This document shows, piece after piece, positions 16,725-25,109 of a stretch of 64,000 nucleotides of DNA. The position numbers and the translations under genes were made by a program. The stretch is taken from contig NZ_BMMU01000023.1 in the NCBI RefSeq assembly GCF_014646095.1, positions 64,548 to 128,547 of the forward strand, in the 5' to 3' direction. A model generated the notes under the pieces. It was not told the origin of the DNA. It ran no database searches and saw only the letters and a program-made list of their open reading frames with translations. Source of the DNA: Streptomyces lacrimifluminis. Lineage in GTDB: Bacteria; Actinomycetota; Actinomycetes; Streptomycetales; Streptomycetaceae. Position 1 is the stretch's first letter. Each line of letters begins with the position of its first letter.

Positions 16725-17216
16725 ATGCCCTACCGCGTCTGTTTCGTCTGCACAGGCAACATCTGCCGCTCCCCGATGGCGGAGTCCGTCTTCCGCGCGC
16801 GCGTGGAGGAGGCCGGGCTGGCGGGCCTGGTCGAGGTCGACAGCGCGGGCACGGGAGGCTGGCACGAGGGCGACGCCGCCGACCCGCGCACGGTCTCCGT
16901 GCTGGAGGCGGCCGGCTACGACGGCGATCACGCGGCCCGCCAGTTCCAGGCCGCGTGGTTCACCCGTCTCGACCTCGTCGTCGCCCTCGACGCAGGCCAT
17001 CTCAAGGCCCTGCGCCGTCTGGCGCCCACTCCGCAGGACGCGGAGAAGGTACGTCTGCTGCGCTCGTACGATCCCGTCGCGGACGCCGATCTGGACGTCC
17101 CTGACCCGTACTACGGGGGCACGGACGGCTTCGAGGAGTGCCTTGAGATGGTGGAGGCGGCGAGCGTGGGCCTGCTCATCGCAGTGCAGGCGGAAGTGGA
17201 AGGACGGGCGGCATGA
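16725..17216 (+). CDS. ptpA: Low-molecular-weight protein-tyrosine phosphatase
   Basis: 163 residues. The catalytic P-loop C9-T-G-N-I-C-R15-S is intact at the N-terminus and the general acid loop DPYYGG is present, as in PtpA of S. coelicolor, a soluble enzyme that dephosphorylates tyrosine. The C-terminal VEGRAA ends in an ATGA overlap with the next gene, so translation is coupled. Its substrate in the cell cannot be told from context. Confidence 0.93.
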   Translation: MPYRVCFVCTGNICRSPMAESVFRARVEEAGLAGLVEVDSAGTGGWHEGDAADPRTVSVLEAAGYDGDHAARQFQAAWFTRLDLVVALDAGHLKALRRLAPTPQDAEKVRLLRSYDPVADADLDVPDPYYGGTDGFEECLEMVEAASVGLLIAVQAEVEGRAA

Positions 17217-18382
17217 CCCATTCGAATGCGAACAAGAGTTCAGACATTCGCGCGAATCAGGGCATGGGTAACGGCACGCGCGCGGTGCGGGCGGGGCTGC
17301 CCGACCCGGTGAAGCACGCGCCGGCCCTCCCCGGCCCGGTGTTCGCCGCCCACTACCATCTGCCGGGCGACCCCACCGGCCCGTACACCTACGGCCGCGA
17401 CGAGAACCCGACCTGGACGTTGCTGGAGCGCGCCATCGGCGAGTTGGAGGCACCGGAGCGGGATGGCGTCGAGACGCTCGTCTTCGCCTCCGGGATGGCC
17501 GCCGTCTCGTCGGTGCTCTTCTCCCAGCTGCGCACCGGGGACACCGTCATCCTGCCCAACGACGGCTACCAGGCGCTGCCCCTGGTGCGGGCCCAGTTGG
17601 AGGCGTACGGCATCGAGGTGCGCACCGCGCCGACCGGCGGCAACGCTCAGCTCGACGTGCTCGACGGCGCACGGCTGCTGTGGATCGAGACCCCGTCGAA
17701 CCCCGGACTCGACGTGTGCGACGTACGACGGCTCGCCGAGGCGGCACACGCGCGTGGCTGTCTCGTGGCCGTCGACAACACCCTGGCGACGCCCCTCGGC
17801 CAGCGCCCGCTGGAACTCGGCGCCGACTTCTCCGTGGCCAGTGGAACCAAGCAGCTCACCGGGCACGGCGACGTGCTGCTCGGTTACGTCACCGGTGCGG
17901 ACGCCTCCGCGATGGCCGCCGTACGACGGTGGCGCAAGATCGCCGGGGCGATTCCCGGGCCCATGGAGGCATGGCTCGCCCATCGGTCGATTGCCACTCT
18001 CCCCTTGCGTGTCGACCGGCAGGACGCCACCGCACTGGCTCTCGCCGAGTCTCTGCGGGGACGGCCCGAGGTGACCGGGCTGCGCTATCCGGGGCTGCCG
18101 GAGGACCCCTCGTACGAGATCGCTGCGCAGCAGATGCGGCGCTACGGGTGTGTGGTTTCCTTCGTGCTGCCCACGCGCGCACGTGCCGACCGTTTTCTCG
18201 ACGCGCTGCGGCTCGTGGACGACGCCACGAGTTTCGGTGGGGTCCGGTCCACGGCCGAACGGCGCGGCCGGTGGGGCGGGGACGCCGTGCCGGAGGGCTT
18301 CATTCGTTTTTCGGTCGGCGCCGAGGACCAGGACGACCTGGTGGCGGATGTGCTCCGCGCGCTGGACGAGTCGACGGACTGA
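17213..18382 (+). CDS. Cystathionine gamma-lyase/synthase-like PLP enzyme
   Basis: 389 residues of the Cys/Met-metabolism PLP family: YTYGRDENPTWTLLERAIGELE, FASGMAAVSSVL, IETPSNPGLDVCD, VAVDNTLATP and the PLP lysine in SVASGTKQLTGHGDVLLGYV. The family includes cystathionine gamma-lyase, gamma-synthase and methionine gamma-lyase; gamma-lyase is the usual call, but specificity is not fixed by the motifs. It starts inside the phosphatase stop codon (4-base overlap). A 13-bp hairpin follows. Confidence 0.88.
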   Translation: MTHSNANKSSDIRANQGMGNGTRAVRAGLPDPVKHAPALPGPVFAAHYHLPGDPTGPYTYGRDENPTWTLLERAIGELEAPERDGVETLVFASGMAAVSSVLFSQLRTGDTVILPNDGYQALPLVRAQLEAYGIEVRTAPTGGNAQLDVLDGARLLWIETPSNPGLDVCDVRRLAEAAHARGCLVAVDNTLATPLGQRPLELGADFSVASGTKQLTGHGDVLLGYVTGADASAMAAVRRWRKIAGAIPGPMEAWLAHRSIATLPLRVDRQDATALALAESLRGRPEVTGLRYPGLPEDPSYEIAAQQMRRYGCVVSFVLPTRARADRFLDALRLVDDATSFGGVRSTAERRGRWGGDAVPEGFIRFSVGAEDQDDLVADVLRALDESTD

Positions 18383-18423
18383 CCTGTCGAGCAGGGGCCG
18401 AGAGGTGCTCCGCTACGCCCGAT

Positions 18424-18460
18424 GGCGGTCCGAGCCTCCCCCCTCGTGGCTCGGACCGCC
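18424..18460 (+). terminator. Terminator after the PLP lyase gene
   Basis: Perfect 13-bp stem (18424-18436 with 18448-18460) and 11-base loop, 41 bases beyond the lyase stop. Confidence 0.75.
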
Positions 18461-18608
18461 GCGGTTCCACGCGCGAAGAACCGCGCGCACAAGGCTAGTT
18501 GACTCTGTGTCAGTGTCCAATCACGGCAACGACAGGGTCCTATCGACTTATTTATAGTTGGACAGGCCTGGAGGACGAAAGAAGGGCAGCGAAGGGGGAG
18601 CACACGTC

Positions 18609-19514
18609 ATGGACCTGGCCTTGCTGCGCACCTTCCTGACTGTCCACCGAGCCGGCTCCTTCACTCGTGCCGCCGCCCTGCTCGGCCTCTCACAGCCTGC
18701 CGTCACCTCGCAGATCCGCGCCCTGGAGCGGCAGCTGGGGCGCCCTCTGTTCCTGCGCCAAGCCCGTGGCGTGACCCCCACGACCATCGGCGACGAGCTC
18801 GCGCACAAGGCCGCGCCACATCTCGACGCGCTCGTGGAGATCACCGAGACCGGGCTGGACGAGGACTCCTCCCTACGCACGCTGCACCTTGCCGGGCCAC
18901 CGGAGTTCACCGCCGAACGCGCGCTTCCCGCGCTTACGGAGCTGACCGGGGACGACGGCCAGGGCTTCGCCCTGCGTGTCTCCTTCGGCAATGCCGAGGA
19001 AACCCTGGAGGGCCTGTCCGCCGGGCATCATGATCTGGCCATCACGACGACCCGTCCGCACGGCACCCTGCTCACAGCGACTGCGCTCTGCGACGAGGAG
19101 CACGTCCTGGTCGCCGCTCCGCGCTGGGCCGCCGAGGTCGGCGCCGGGAAACTGCGCTGCAAGGGGGCGTCCGTCCTGCAGGACCTCCCCTTGGTGGAGG
19201 TCCACGAGTCGCTGCCACTCGTCGCCCGCTACTGGGCCTCCGTCTTCGACTCCCATCCCGCCGCCTCGGGCACCGTCATCGTGCCCGACCTGCGTGCGGT
19301 GCTCGCCTGCGCGGTCGCGGGCGCGGGACTCGCGGTGCTGCCCCGGTATCTGTGCGCGCCCGCCCTGGAGCGCGGGGAGGTGGTTGCTCTGCTCGATCCG
19401 GCGGTACCCCCACTGCGGACGTATTTTCTGGTGGTCCGCACCGGCACACTGGCAATGCCGCACCTCACACGGGCACACGAATGGCTCCAGCGCGCGGCGA
19501 CCGACTGGGGCTGA
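18609..19514 (+). CDS. LysR-family transcriptional regulator
   Basis: 301 residues. MDLALLRTFLTVHRAGSFTRAAALLGLSQPAVTSQIRALERQLGRPLFLR is a textbook LysR helix-turn-helix, followed by the substrate-binding-like effector domain (HDLAITTTRPHG, LACAVAGAGLAVLPRYL). The ATG at 18609 is preceded by GGGGGAG eight bases upstream. LysR proteins usually control a divergent neighbour, but the adjacent gene on the left runs in the same direction, so its target is unknown. Two parS sites lie between it and the Nudix gene. Confidence 0.9.
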   Translation: MDLALLRTFLTVHRAGSFTRAAALLGLSQPAVTSQIRALERQLGRPLFLRQARGVTPTTIGDELAHKAAPHLDALVEITETGLDEDSSLRTLHLAGPPEFTAERALPALTELTGDDGQGFALRVSFGNAEETLEGLSAGHHDLAITTTRPHGTLLTATALCDEEHVLVAAPRWAAEVGAGKLRCKGASVLQDLPLVEVHESLPLVARYWASVFDSHPAASGTVIVPDLRAVLACAVAGAGLAVLPRYLCAPALERGEVVALLDPAVPPLRTYFLVVRTGTLAMPHLTRAHEWLQRAATDWG

Positions 19515-19577
19515 GCCCTCGCTGGGCCTGGAAGCCCTCTGTGGACCTTTCCGCGGACCTCTCCAAACCCCTGCAAT

Positions 19578-19591
19578 GTTTCACGTGAAAC
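19578..19591. other. parS site (perfect)
   Basis: GTTTCACGTGAAAC in the gap between the LysR and Nudix genes; 80 bases before a one-mismatch copy. Confidence 0.92.
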
Positions 19592-19657
19592 AGCCATTTC
19601 ACCCCATGCGGTCCGCCGCCTTTGCTTCACCGAGAGCACATCGTGGGGAGCCGAGAT

Positions 19658-19671
19658 GTTTCACGTGGAAC
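19658..19671. other. parS-like site, one mismatch
   Basis: GTTTCACGTGGAAC, 22 bases upstream of the Nudix ATG. Same substitution as the minus-strand reading of the site at 11648. Confidence 0.7.
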
Positions 19672-19692
19672 CAGCCGGGCCACATTTCTCCC

Positions 19693-20175
19693 ATGACCGT
19701 CCGACCTGTGGTCAAGCGCACCGCACGCGCCATCCTGCTCGATGGCGACGATCTGATCCTCATCAAGCGGACCAAGCCGAGTGTCGATCCCTACTGGCTC
19801 ACTCCGGGCGGCGGGGTCGAACCGGACGACACGACGGTCGTCGACGCCCTGCACCGTGAAGTGCACGAAGAGCTGGGTGCCAAGATCACCGACGTGGTGC
19901 CCTGCTTCGTGGACACCGTCGAGCACATCGGCGCGGACGGCGGCGCCACAGGCGTGAAGGTGCAGCACTTCTTCGTCTGCCGTCTGGAGAGCATGGACCT
20001 CTCGCTGCGACACGGCCCCGAAGTCGACCAGCCCTGCGGCGAGTACGAGATCGTCCGCATCCCCTTCACCCGGGTCGGCATCGCCTCCGTCCATCTCGTG
20101 CCGCTGTCGCTGCGCCACTATCTGGACGGGAACATCGAGGGCGTACGGGCGATGCACGCGCCCGACTTGGGCTGA
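19693..20175 (+). CDS. Nudix hydrolase
   Basis: 160 residues. The domain begins at once (VVKRTARAILLDGDDLILIKRTKP) and carries a Nudix box of the form GGGVEPDDTTVVDALHREVHEELGA: the catalytic REVHEELG core is intact, while the spacer upstream differs slightly from GX5EX7. Nudix enzymes cleave nucleoside diphosphates linked to other groups; the substrate is not evident. Start ATG at 19693. It converges on the flavohaemoprotein gene with only 15 bases between stops. Confidence 0.88.
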   Translation: MTVRPVVKRTARAILLDGDDLILIKRTKPSVDPYWLTPGGGVEPDDTTVVDALHREVHEELGAKITDVVPCFVDTVEHIGADGGATGVKVQHFFVCRLESMDLSLRHGPEVDQPCGEYEIVRIPFTRVGIASVHLVPLSLRHYLDGNIEGVRAMHAPDLG

Positions 20176-20190
20176 CAGCGCGCAGCCGGG

Positions 20191-21897
20191 TCAGTTCCCG
20201 GTGACGACCAGTTCCTCCACCGAGTCGTGGCGGATCCGCTCCGCGGGGATACCGGCACGCAGCAACGCGTCCACACCGCTGCGGATCATCCCGGGCGGGC
20301 CCGACAGATAAGCGTCGTACTCGTACCAGGGCCCGTACTCCCGTACAGCGTCGGGGAGCTGGAGATTCGCCTGCTGGTCTATGACCGCGCGTACCGACAG
20401 CCAGGGATGGCTCTGCTGGAGCCGCAGCATGGTGTCGATGTCGTACAGGTCGAGATCAGTACGGGCACCGTAGAACACCTCGACCCGCCGCCGGTCACCG
20501 TGCTCGGCGACGTCCTCGACCAGCGCCTTGATGGGCGCGATACCGGTGCCGCCGCCCAGACAGAGCAGGCCGCTGTCGGTGGTGTGGTCGACGGTCATCG
20601 TGCCGGCGGGCGGGCCCAGCCGGACGATGTCGCCGGGTCGGGCACGGTGCACCAGTGCGTTGGAGACCCAGCCCGCGGGCACCGCCTTCACATGGAAGGA
20701 CAGCAGACCGTCGGAGCGGGGCGCCGACGCGAAGGAGTAGTGCCGCCAGATGCGGGGCCACCACGGTGTCTCCAGGCTCGCGTACTGCCCGGCGAGGAAC
20801 GGGTACGGCTGGTCGGGCCGGACGGTGATGACGGCGATGTCCGGGGTCCTGAGATCGTGCGACACCACCTCCCCGTGCCACCAGGCCGGAGCGCGCAGTT
20901 CGTCGACGGCCGCAGCGTCGATCATGACCTGCGACATCGTCGTGTACGCCCGTACCCACGCCGCCTCGGTCTCCTGGTCCCAGATCGCGGCGGCGTACCG
21001 GCTCAGCGAGCCGATGAGGCACTCGCCGACGGCCGGGTAGTGCTCGGGCCGGGTGCCGTACTTGCGGTGGCCGCGGCCGAGGTTCTTCAGATACGCGACT
21101 AGGACCTCGGTGTTGTCGATGTGTTCGGCGGCGGTGAGCAGTGCCTTGAGCAGCCGGTCCCGCTGGGTGTCCATCGCGGCCGGGAAGAGTGAACGCAGTT
21201 CGGGATGACGAACGAAGAGGAGCGCGTAGAAGTACGAGGTGGCCTTGTCGGCGACAGGACCGACCACTTCCATGGTCCGCCGGATGAGCACTGCGTCGGG
21301 GGACGCCTGCTGGAGCGGCTCGGAAGCCGGAGCGGGCAGCTGCACGGGCACGGGCGGCTCGGAGTACGGCGCGGGAGGTGTGCGGGAAGCCTCGGAGGGA
21401 GTGGCCGCGAGGGCCGGCACCGGGCGGACGGGGGGAGCGGGCTCGGGTGCGCCTGCCGAGGTGCCGGAATCCGGCGGTACGGAAGCTGGGGCCGGCGGAG
21501 TGAAGGGCGGGCGGACCGGGGTCTCGGTGGCCGCAGGCGCGGGGGTGAAGGGCGCGGGAAGCGGTGACGCGGGAACGAGGGGCAGGGGAGGCAAGGGCGC
21601 GGGAGTCGGAGGCATCGCCGGGGGCTCGGGGGGCGACGGCTCGGGTATTCGTTCCCGCTCCGGCGAAGGTTCGCCCCCGGCCGGACGGGCGTTGGCGTCC
21701 GACGAGGAACTCGTGGCGGCGCCCGTAGCGGGCCGGCCCACGGGACGCAGGGCGGCCAGCCGACTGGCCGTGCCCTCCGTTGCCTCCTGCCCGCCGCCCG
21801 GGGGCGTTTCCGGCTGCTTGCGCGGCTTGAACCAGCCGCCCCCGCCGCTGCCGCCGGACGTGCCGTTGTCGGCCGACGTGGTGGTCGGAGCGTCCAT
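20191..21897 (-). CDS. Flavohaemoprotein-like globin-reductase with long N-terminal extension
   Basis: About 568 residues. Residues 1-190 are Pro/Ala-rich low complexity. Then a globin domain (SPDAVLIRRTMEVVGPVADKATSYFYALLF, proximal-His region GRGHRKYGTRPEHYPAVGE) and a ferredoxin-reductase-like module with FAD motif RHYSFAS and NAD motif LGGGTGIAP. The domain order matches flavohaemoglobins, which detoxify nitric oxide using NAD(P)H and oxygen. I chose ATG 21897 (MDAPTTTSADNG), with GAGG six bases upstream; ATG 21918 is an alternative. The long disordered tail is not part of the classical Hmp enzyme. Confidence 0.86.
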   Translation of the reverse strand: MDAPTTTSADNGTSGGSGGGGWFKPRKQPETPPGGGQEATEGTASRLAALRPVGRPATGAATSSSSDANARPAGGEPSPERERIPEPSPPEPPAMPPTPAPLPPLPLVPASPLPAPFTPAPAATETPVRPPFTPPAPASVPPDSGTSAGAPEPAPPVRPVPALAATPSEASRTPPAPYSEPPVPVQLPAPASEPLQQASPDAVLIRRTMEVVGPVADKATSYFYALLFVRHPELRSLFPAAMDTQRDRLLKALLTAAEHIDNTEVLVAYLKNLGRGHRKYGTRPEHYPAVGECLIGSLSRYAAAIWDQETEAAWVRAYTTMSQVMIDAAAVDELRAPAWWHGEVVSHDLRTPDIAVITVRPDQPYPFLAGQYASLETPWWPRIWRHYSFASAPRSDGLLSFHVKAVPAGWVSNALVHRARPGDIVRLGPPAGTMTVDHTTDSGLLCLGGGTGIAPIKALVEDVAEHGDRRRVEVFYGARTDLDLYDIDTMLRLQQSHPWLSVRAVIDQQANLQLPDAVREYGPWYEYDAYLSGPPGMIRSGVDALLRAGIPAERIRHDSVEELVVTGN

Positions 21898-22312
21898 GGT
21901 CTGCCTCGCCTCGAACATCTTTCGGTCGGTCTGCGCACTTCCTAGGTCGGAATGTGCTCGCGTTCCCCCGCTGACGGCTTGCTTTCCCCGTTCGCCCCCT
22001 GTCCAATGCGGCCGCATTCAACCCGGATTACCACTCCACGCGGACAAGGAGCGCCAGAGTGTGACCTTGGCCGCAGTCCCCTCACCGCAGCGTCCCACCA
22101 TGGACGAACACCTCCGCCGCGTAACCGGAAATGCGAGTCTTCGATCTCTCCGTCCCGTTAGGCTGCATTGCCCTGCTCTTGCCGCGTGCCCGGGATACGC
22201 ACCCCGGTTACGGGCAGGAACCGGAGTCGACCATACCGGCCGTCGCCGAGCGCACAAGTCCCACCCTTATTCACCGCTGACGAGTAAGGGGGCGAACCAT
22301 CAATTCCCTCAA
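21898..22312. other. Intergenic region with no gene recognised
   Basis: About 415 bases between the flavohaemoprotein start and the HAD hydrolase stop (both minus strand). It should carry the flavohaemoprotein promoter. Several short plus-strand frames cross it, but none shows a family motif. Confidence 0.35.
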
Positions 22313-22945
22313 CTACCGGGCGCCGCACACCAATTCATAGGCATCCCACAAATCCTGCCCCGCGTAGGTATGGGTCGCGAGGCCCGCCAGATGACGGTCG
22401 GCGTTGACCGCGACAGAGACCGGCACCACCTCGAAGAGCTCCGCGTCGGAGAGCGAATCGCCGTACGCGACACAGTCCGCCCGGGTCAGACCGAACTGCC
22501 CGCAGAGCCGGTCCGCGATCCCTACCTTGGCCGCCGACGTGAGGATTCCGGTGGGATCCAGCGGCTCCGTGAAGGGCACCGCCGGGAAGCGCGAGCCGTG
22601 CGCCGCATGTGCGCCCCACCCTGTCAGCCGTTCGACAAAGAACGAGGGTGACAGAGAGACAACGGCGCAGTACTCCCCCCGGCCCCGGATCTCGTCCCAT
22701 GTCTCCCTGATCCGCCGCAGCCAGGGCGCTTCCGCGAAGGCCGCGTCGACATGGGCAACGGTCAGCTCCGCCCAGAGAAAGTGCACGCGCCGCGCGTACT
22801 CCGCAGGCTCGACACGTCGAGTCACGAAGTCCCGCTCCAACTCGGCGATTTCGCGGTCGAGCCCAAGTTGCCGGGATATCTCGACGGGGGCGGCTGAGCC
22901 GTGCAGCAGCGTTCCGTCGAGGTCGAAGAGATGCAGTCGCGTCAT
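22313..22945 (-). CDS. HAD-superfamily hydrolase
   Basis: 210 residues. Motif I FDLDGTLL is at the N-terminus, motif II is VVSLSPSF, and motif III/IV lies in AKVGIADRL... CVAYGDSLSDAELFE. The helical cap of about 90 residues follows motif I, giving the SerB/phosphoserine-phosphatase-like subtype that acts on small phosphorylated metabolites. Substrate unknown. It diverges from an acetyltransferase gene; a parS site lies in the 90-base gap. Confidence 0.87.
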   Translation of the reverse strand: MTRLHLFDLDGTLLHGSAAPVEISRQLGLDREIAELERDFVTRRVEPAEYARRVHFLWAELTVAHVDAAFAEAPWLRRIRETWDEIRGRGEYCAVVSLSPSFFVERLTGWGAHAAHGSRFPAVPFTEPLDPTGILTSAAKVGIADRLCGQFGLTRADCVAYGDSLSDAELFEVVPVSVAVNADRHLAGLATHTYAGQDLWDAYELVCGAR

Positions 22946-22989
22946 GAGCGCCGAGGCTAGGGCCTGGCGCCCGATGACCGATGCTCACC

Positions 22990-23003
22990 GTTTCACGTGA
23001 AAC
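22990..23003. other. parS site (perfect)
   Basis: GTTTCACGTGAAAC in the divergent gap between the HAD hydrolase and GNAT genes. Confidence 0.92.
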
Positions 23004-23035
23004 ATCTGTCCGCGCGCTGTACGGTCGGGCACGAC

Positions 23036-23974
23036 ATGGCCAAAAGTGCGTACGTCCGACCACAAACAGGTGGACGCCGGGGGCGCCGGTCGGACAGCCT
23101 GACCTGCGTGCCGACTCCTTCTCCTGTCGATCTGCCCATCCGCCGCCTGACGCGTCGTGATCTCACCGCCTGCGCCGACCTGTCCGAGGACCGGGGCTGG
23201 CCCCGTGAAGAGCACAAGTGGGGTCTCCTGCTCACGGCCGGAAAGGGTTACGGCATCGATGACCCGGGCGGCGGACTGGTCACCGCTTGCGTCGTCACCG
23301 AGTACGGACCGTACGGATACCCCGAGTTGGGAGCCATCGGCATGGTGCTGGTCGCCGAGCGGCATGCCCGCCAGGGCGTCGGGAAGCGGCTGATGCAGCA
23401 CGTGGTCGCCGCGATGGGCACCACGCCTCTGACACTGCACGCCACCCCGAACGGCCGCCCGCTCTACGAAGAACTCGGCTTCAAGGTCATTGGCAAGGCC
23501 GAGATGGTGCGCGGCCACTTCACGCCGCACGGGCCGGAGCCCGAAGTCGGCACGCGCGCGGCCACGGCCGAGGATCTCGCCGACATCCTCCGGCTCGACG
23601 AGGAGGTGTTCGGCACCGACCGCACACCCATCATCACTCGGCTGCCCGCCTTCTCCGACCAGTTGCGCGTCGCCGAGGAGAACGGCCGGATCATCGGCTA
23701 CGCGGCGGCCTGGCCCAACATGGAGACCCATGTCGTCGGTCCACTGATCGCCCGCGACACGGAGGCGGCGAAAGCGCTCCTCGCCTCACTCGCGGCCCAC
23801 ACCGACCGTCCGCTGCGCACGGACATCGATGTACGGCACGGAGAACTGCTGGCATGGGTGAAGGAGCGCGGACTGGCGCCGCTGAGCTTCAACGCGGTGA
23901 TGACGCACGGCATCCCCGAACTGCCGGGTGACTGGACGCGGCGGTTCGCGCCTCTGACCGTCGCCGCAGGCTGA
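23036..23974 (+). CDS. Tandem GNAT-fold acetyltransferase
   Basis: Up to 312 residues. The first GNAT domain has the acetyl-CoA loop IGMVLVAERHARQGVGKRLMQHVV and the PLYEELGFKVIGKAEM end; a second, weaker GNAT-like half follows (LADILRLDEEVFGTDRTPIITRLP... VVGPLIARDTEAAKALLASLA). Such two-lobed proteins acetylate small molecules or peptides. The start is uncertain: ATG 23036 and GTG 23108 (VPTPSPVDLPIRRLT) are both possible, neither with a good ribosome binding site. Its 3' end abuts the remnant of an MFS gene. Confidence 0.83.
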   Translation: MAKSAYVRPQTGGRRGRRSDSLTCVPTPSPVDLPIRRLTRRDLTACADLSEDRGWPREEHKWGLLLTAGKGYGIDDPGGGLVTACVVTEYGPYGYPELGAIGMVLVAERHARQGVGKRLMQHVVAAMGTTPLTLHATPNGRPLYEELGFKVIGKAEMVRGHFTPHGPEPEVGTRAATAEDLADILRLDEEVFGTDRTPIITRLPAFSDQLRVAEENGRIIGYAAAWPNMETHVVGPLIARDTEAAKALLASLAAHTDRPLRTDIDVRHGELLAWVKERGLAPLSFNAVMTHGIPELPGDWTRRFAPLTVAAG

Positions 23975-23984
23975 GGCTGCGGTC

Positions 23985-24133
23985 CAAGAGCAGCATGAGC
24001 ATCCGTTTACGGGAGACCTTGGTACGACGGCGGACATGACCGGGGCCCCGACCACGACACCGAGCGCATAGCCGGTCACGGGAACTCCGGCGGTCGGGAT
24101 GGAGACCCCGAAGTCGCTCGCGACAGCCAATGC
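23985..24133 (-). pseudogene. Remnant of an MFS efflux transporter
   Basis: On the minus strand, 24133-24029 encodes ALAVASDFGVSIPTAG followed by VTGYALGVVVGAPVMSAV, which looks like the TM1-TM2 region of a drug-efflux MFS protein. One missing base then shifts the frame, after which TKVSRKRMLMLLL continues (the cytoplasmic loop and start of TM3). The rest of the gene is gone: the sequence runs straight into the 3' end of the acetyltransferase gene, and no start codon region with TM1 survives. It is divergent from the broken MarR gene, the usual layout for a repressor and its exporter. Confidence 0.75.
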
Positions 24134-24589
24134 CGGCGACGGACCCCGCACTCACCCGCCCTCTCCCAGGGCTGGTGCGCCCTTTCCTTGCTGCACGGAA
24201 GGTCGAGGCGCACATTGAGCGCGCCCTGCAGAGCAAGCACGGGCTGAGTGTGCGCGAGTACTCGCTGCTGGAAGTCCTCAGCCGACAGCACGACGGCGTG
24301 GGCCGCCATCTGCAGATGAAGGCGGTCGCCGACGCGGTCGTCCTCAGCCAGGGCGCCACGACACGACTGGTCACCAGACTCGAGGACCGCGGGCTGTTGG
24401 CCCGCTACCTGTGCCCCACGGACCGCCGCGGGATCTACACCAACGTCAGCGAGGCAGGCCTCAGGCTCCTCGACGAGGCACGTCCCACCAAATGACATCG
24501 CCCTGCGCGAGGCTCTCGACGAGGCGGCGAAGAATCCGGAGCGGGCTCCGCTGGTCCGGGTCGTGGAGTCGGTGAACCTCCCCACGTAG
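24130..24589 (+). pseudogene. MarR-family regulator, frameshifted
   Basis: The central part (KVEAHIERALQSKHGLSVREYSLLEVLSRQ... LQMKAVADAVVLSQGATTRLVTRLEDRGLLARYLCPTDRRGIYTNVSEAGLRLLDEARP) is a clear MarR winged helix. The reading frame stops at 24495, but removing one base near 24489-24496 lets it continue as NDIALREALDEAAKNPERAPLVRVVESVNLPT to a stop at 24587. At the N-terminus a frame shift of one between about 24158 and 24200 would read ALSQGWCALSLLHG, a much better first helix than the present frame. Three indels suggest a decayed gene or sequence errors. Confidence 0.72.
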
Positions 24590-24598
24590 GGTGCGGCC

Positions 24599-25051
24599 AT
24601 GGGAGATCTTGAGATACGGCCCGCGACCGCGGAGGACCTTCCCTCGGTCGTCGGCATGCTCGCCGACGACCGGCTGGGCGCGCAGCGGGAGTCACCGGAC
24701 GACTTGACCCCGTATCTGACCGCACTGGCCCGTCTGACCGCCGACCCGAACCAGCACCTGGTCGTCGCGGTCCGTGAGGGGCGCGTGGTCGGCACGCTCC
24801 AGCTCACCATCGTTCCGGGGCTGTCCCGCAAGGGCGCGACCCGGTCGATCATCGAGGGTGTGCGCGTCCACGCCGCCGAACGCGGCAGCGGCCTCGGTGG
24901 TCGGCTCATCGAGTGGGCGATCGACAGGTCGCGCCGGGAGAACTGCCAGTTGGTTCAGCTGACCTCGGACGTCACACGCACGGACGCCCACCGTTTCTAC
25001 GAACGGCTCGGCTTCACGCCTTCACACGTCGGCTTCAAACTCCAGCTCTGA
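24599..25051 (+). CDS. GNAT-family N-acetyltransferase
   Basis: 150 residues. IRPATAEDLPSVVGMLADD at the start, the acetyl-CoA binding motif GVRVHAAERGSGLGGRLIEWAID, and the closing LTSDVTRTDAHRFYERLGFTPSHVGFKLQL are typical of a single GNAT domain. It acts on an unknown amine. The start ATG is nine bases beyond the end of the broken MarR frame. It converges on the serine hydrolase gene across a 34-bp perfect palindrome containing parS. Confidence 0.88.
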   Translation: MGDLEIRPATAEDLPSVVGMLADDRLGAQRESPDDLTPYLTALARLTADPNQHLVVAVREGRVVGTLQLTIVPGLSRKGATRSIIEGVRVHAAERGSGLGGRLIEWAIDRSRRENCQLVQLTSDVTRTDAHRFYERLGFTPSHVGFKLQL

Positions 25052-25061
25052 ACACTCGGAA

Positions 25062-25095
25062 GAAGCGTCATGTTTCACGTGAAACATGACGCTTC
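25062..25095. terminator. 34-bp perfect palindrome with central parS, probable bidirectional terminator
   Basis: Every base from 25062 to 25095 pairs about the centre of the parS site at 25072-25085, giving a potential 15-bp or longer RNA stem in either direction. It is the only structure in the 58-base gap between the convergent GNAT and serine hydrolase genes, so it fills the place of a terminator. Confidence 0.75.
25072..25085. other. parS site (perfect)
   Basis: GTTTCACGTGAAAC at the centre of a longer 34-bp perfect palindrome. Confidence 0.92.
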
Positions 25096-25109
25096 CGCGC
25101 AGTCGGTGC

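Noticed and set aside
15972..17453. 493-codon minus-strand frame ending in the cupin
   Set aside because: Only the last 105 codons are a real protein; the rest runs antisense to the holin-like and phosphatase genes.
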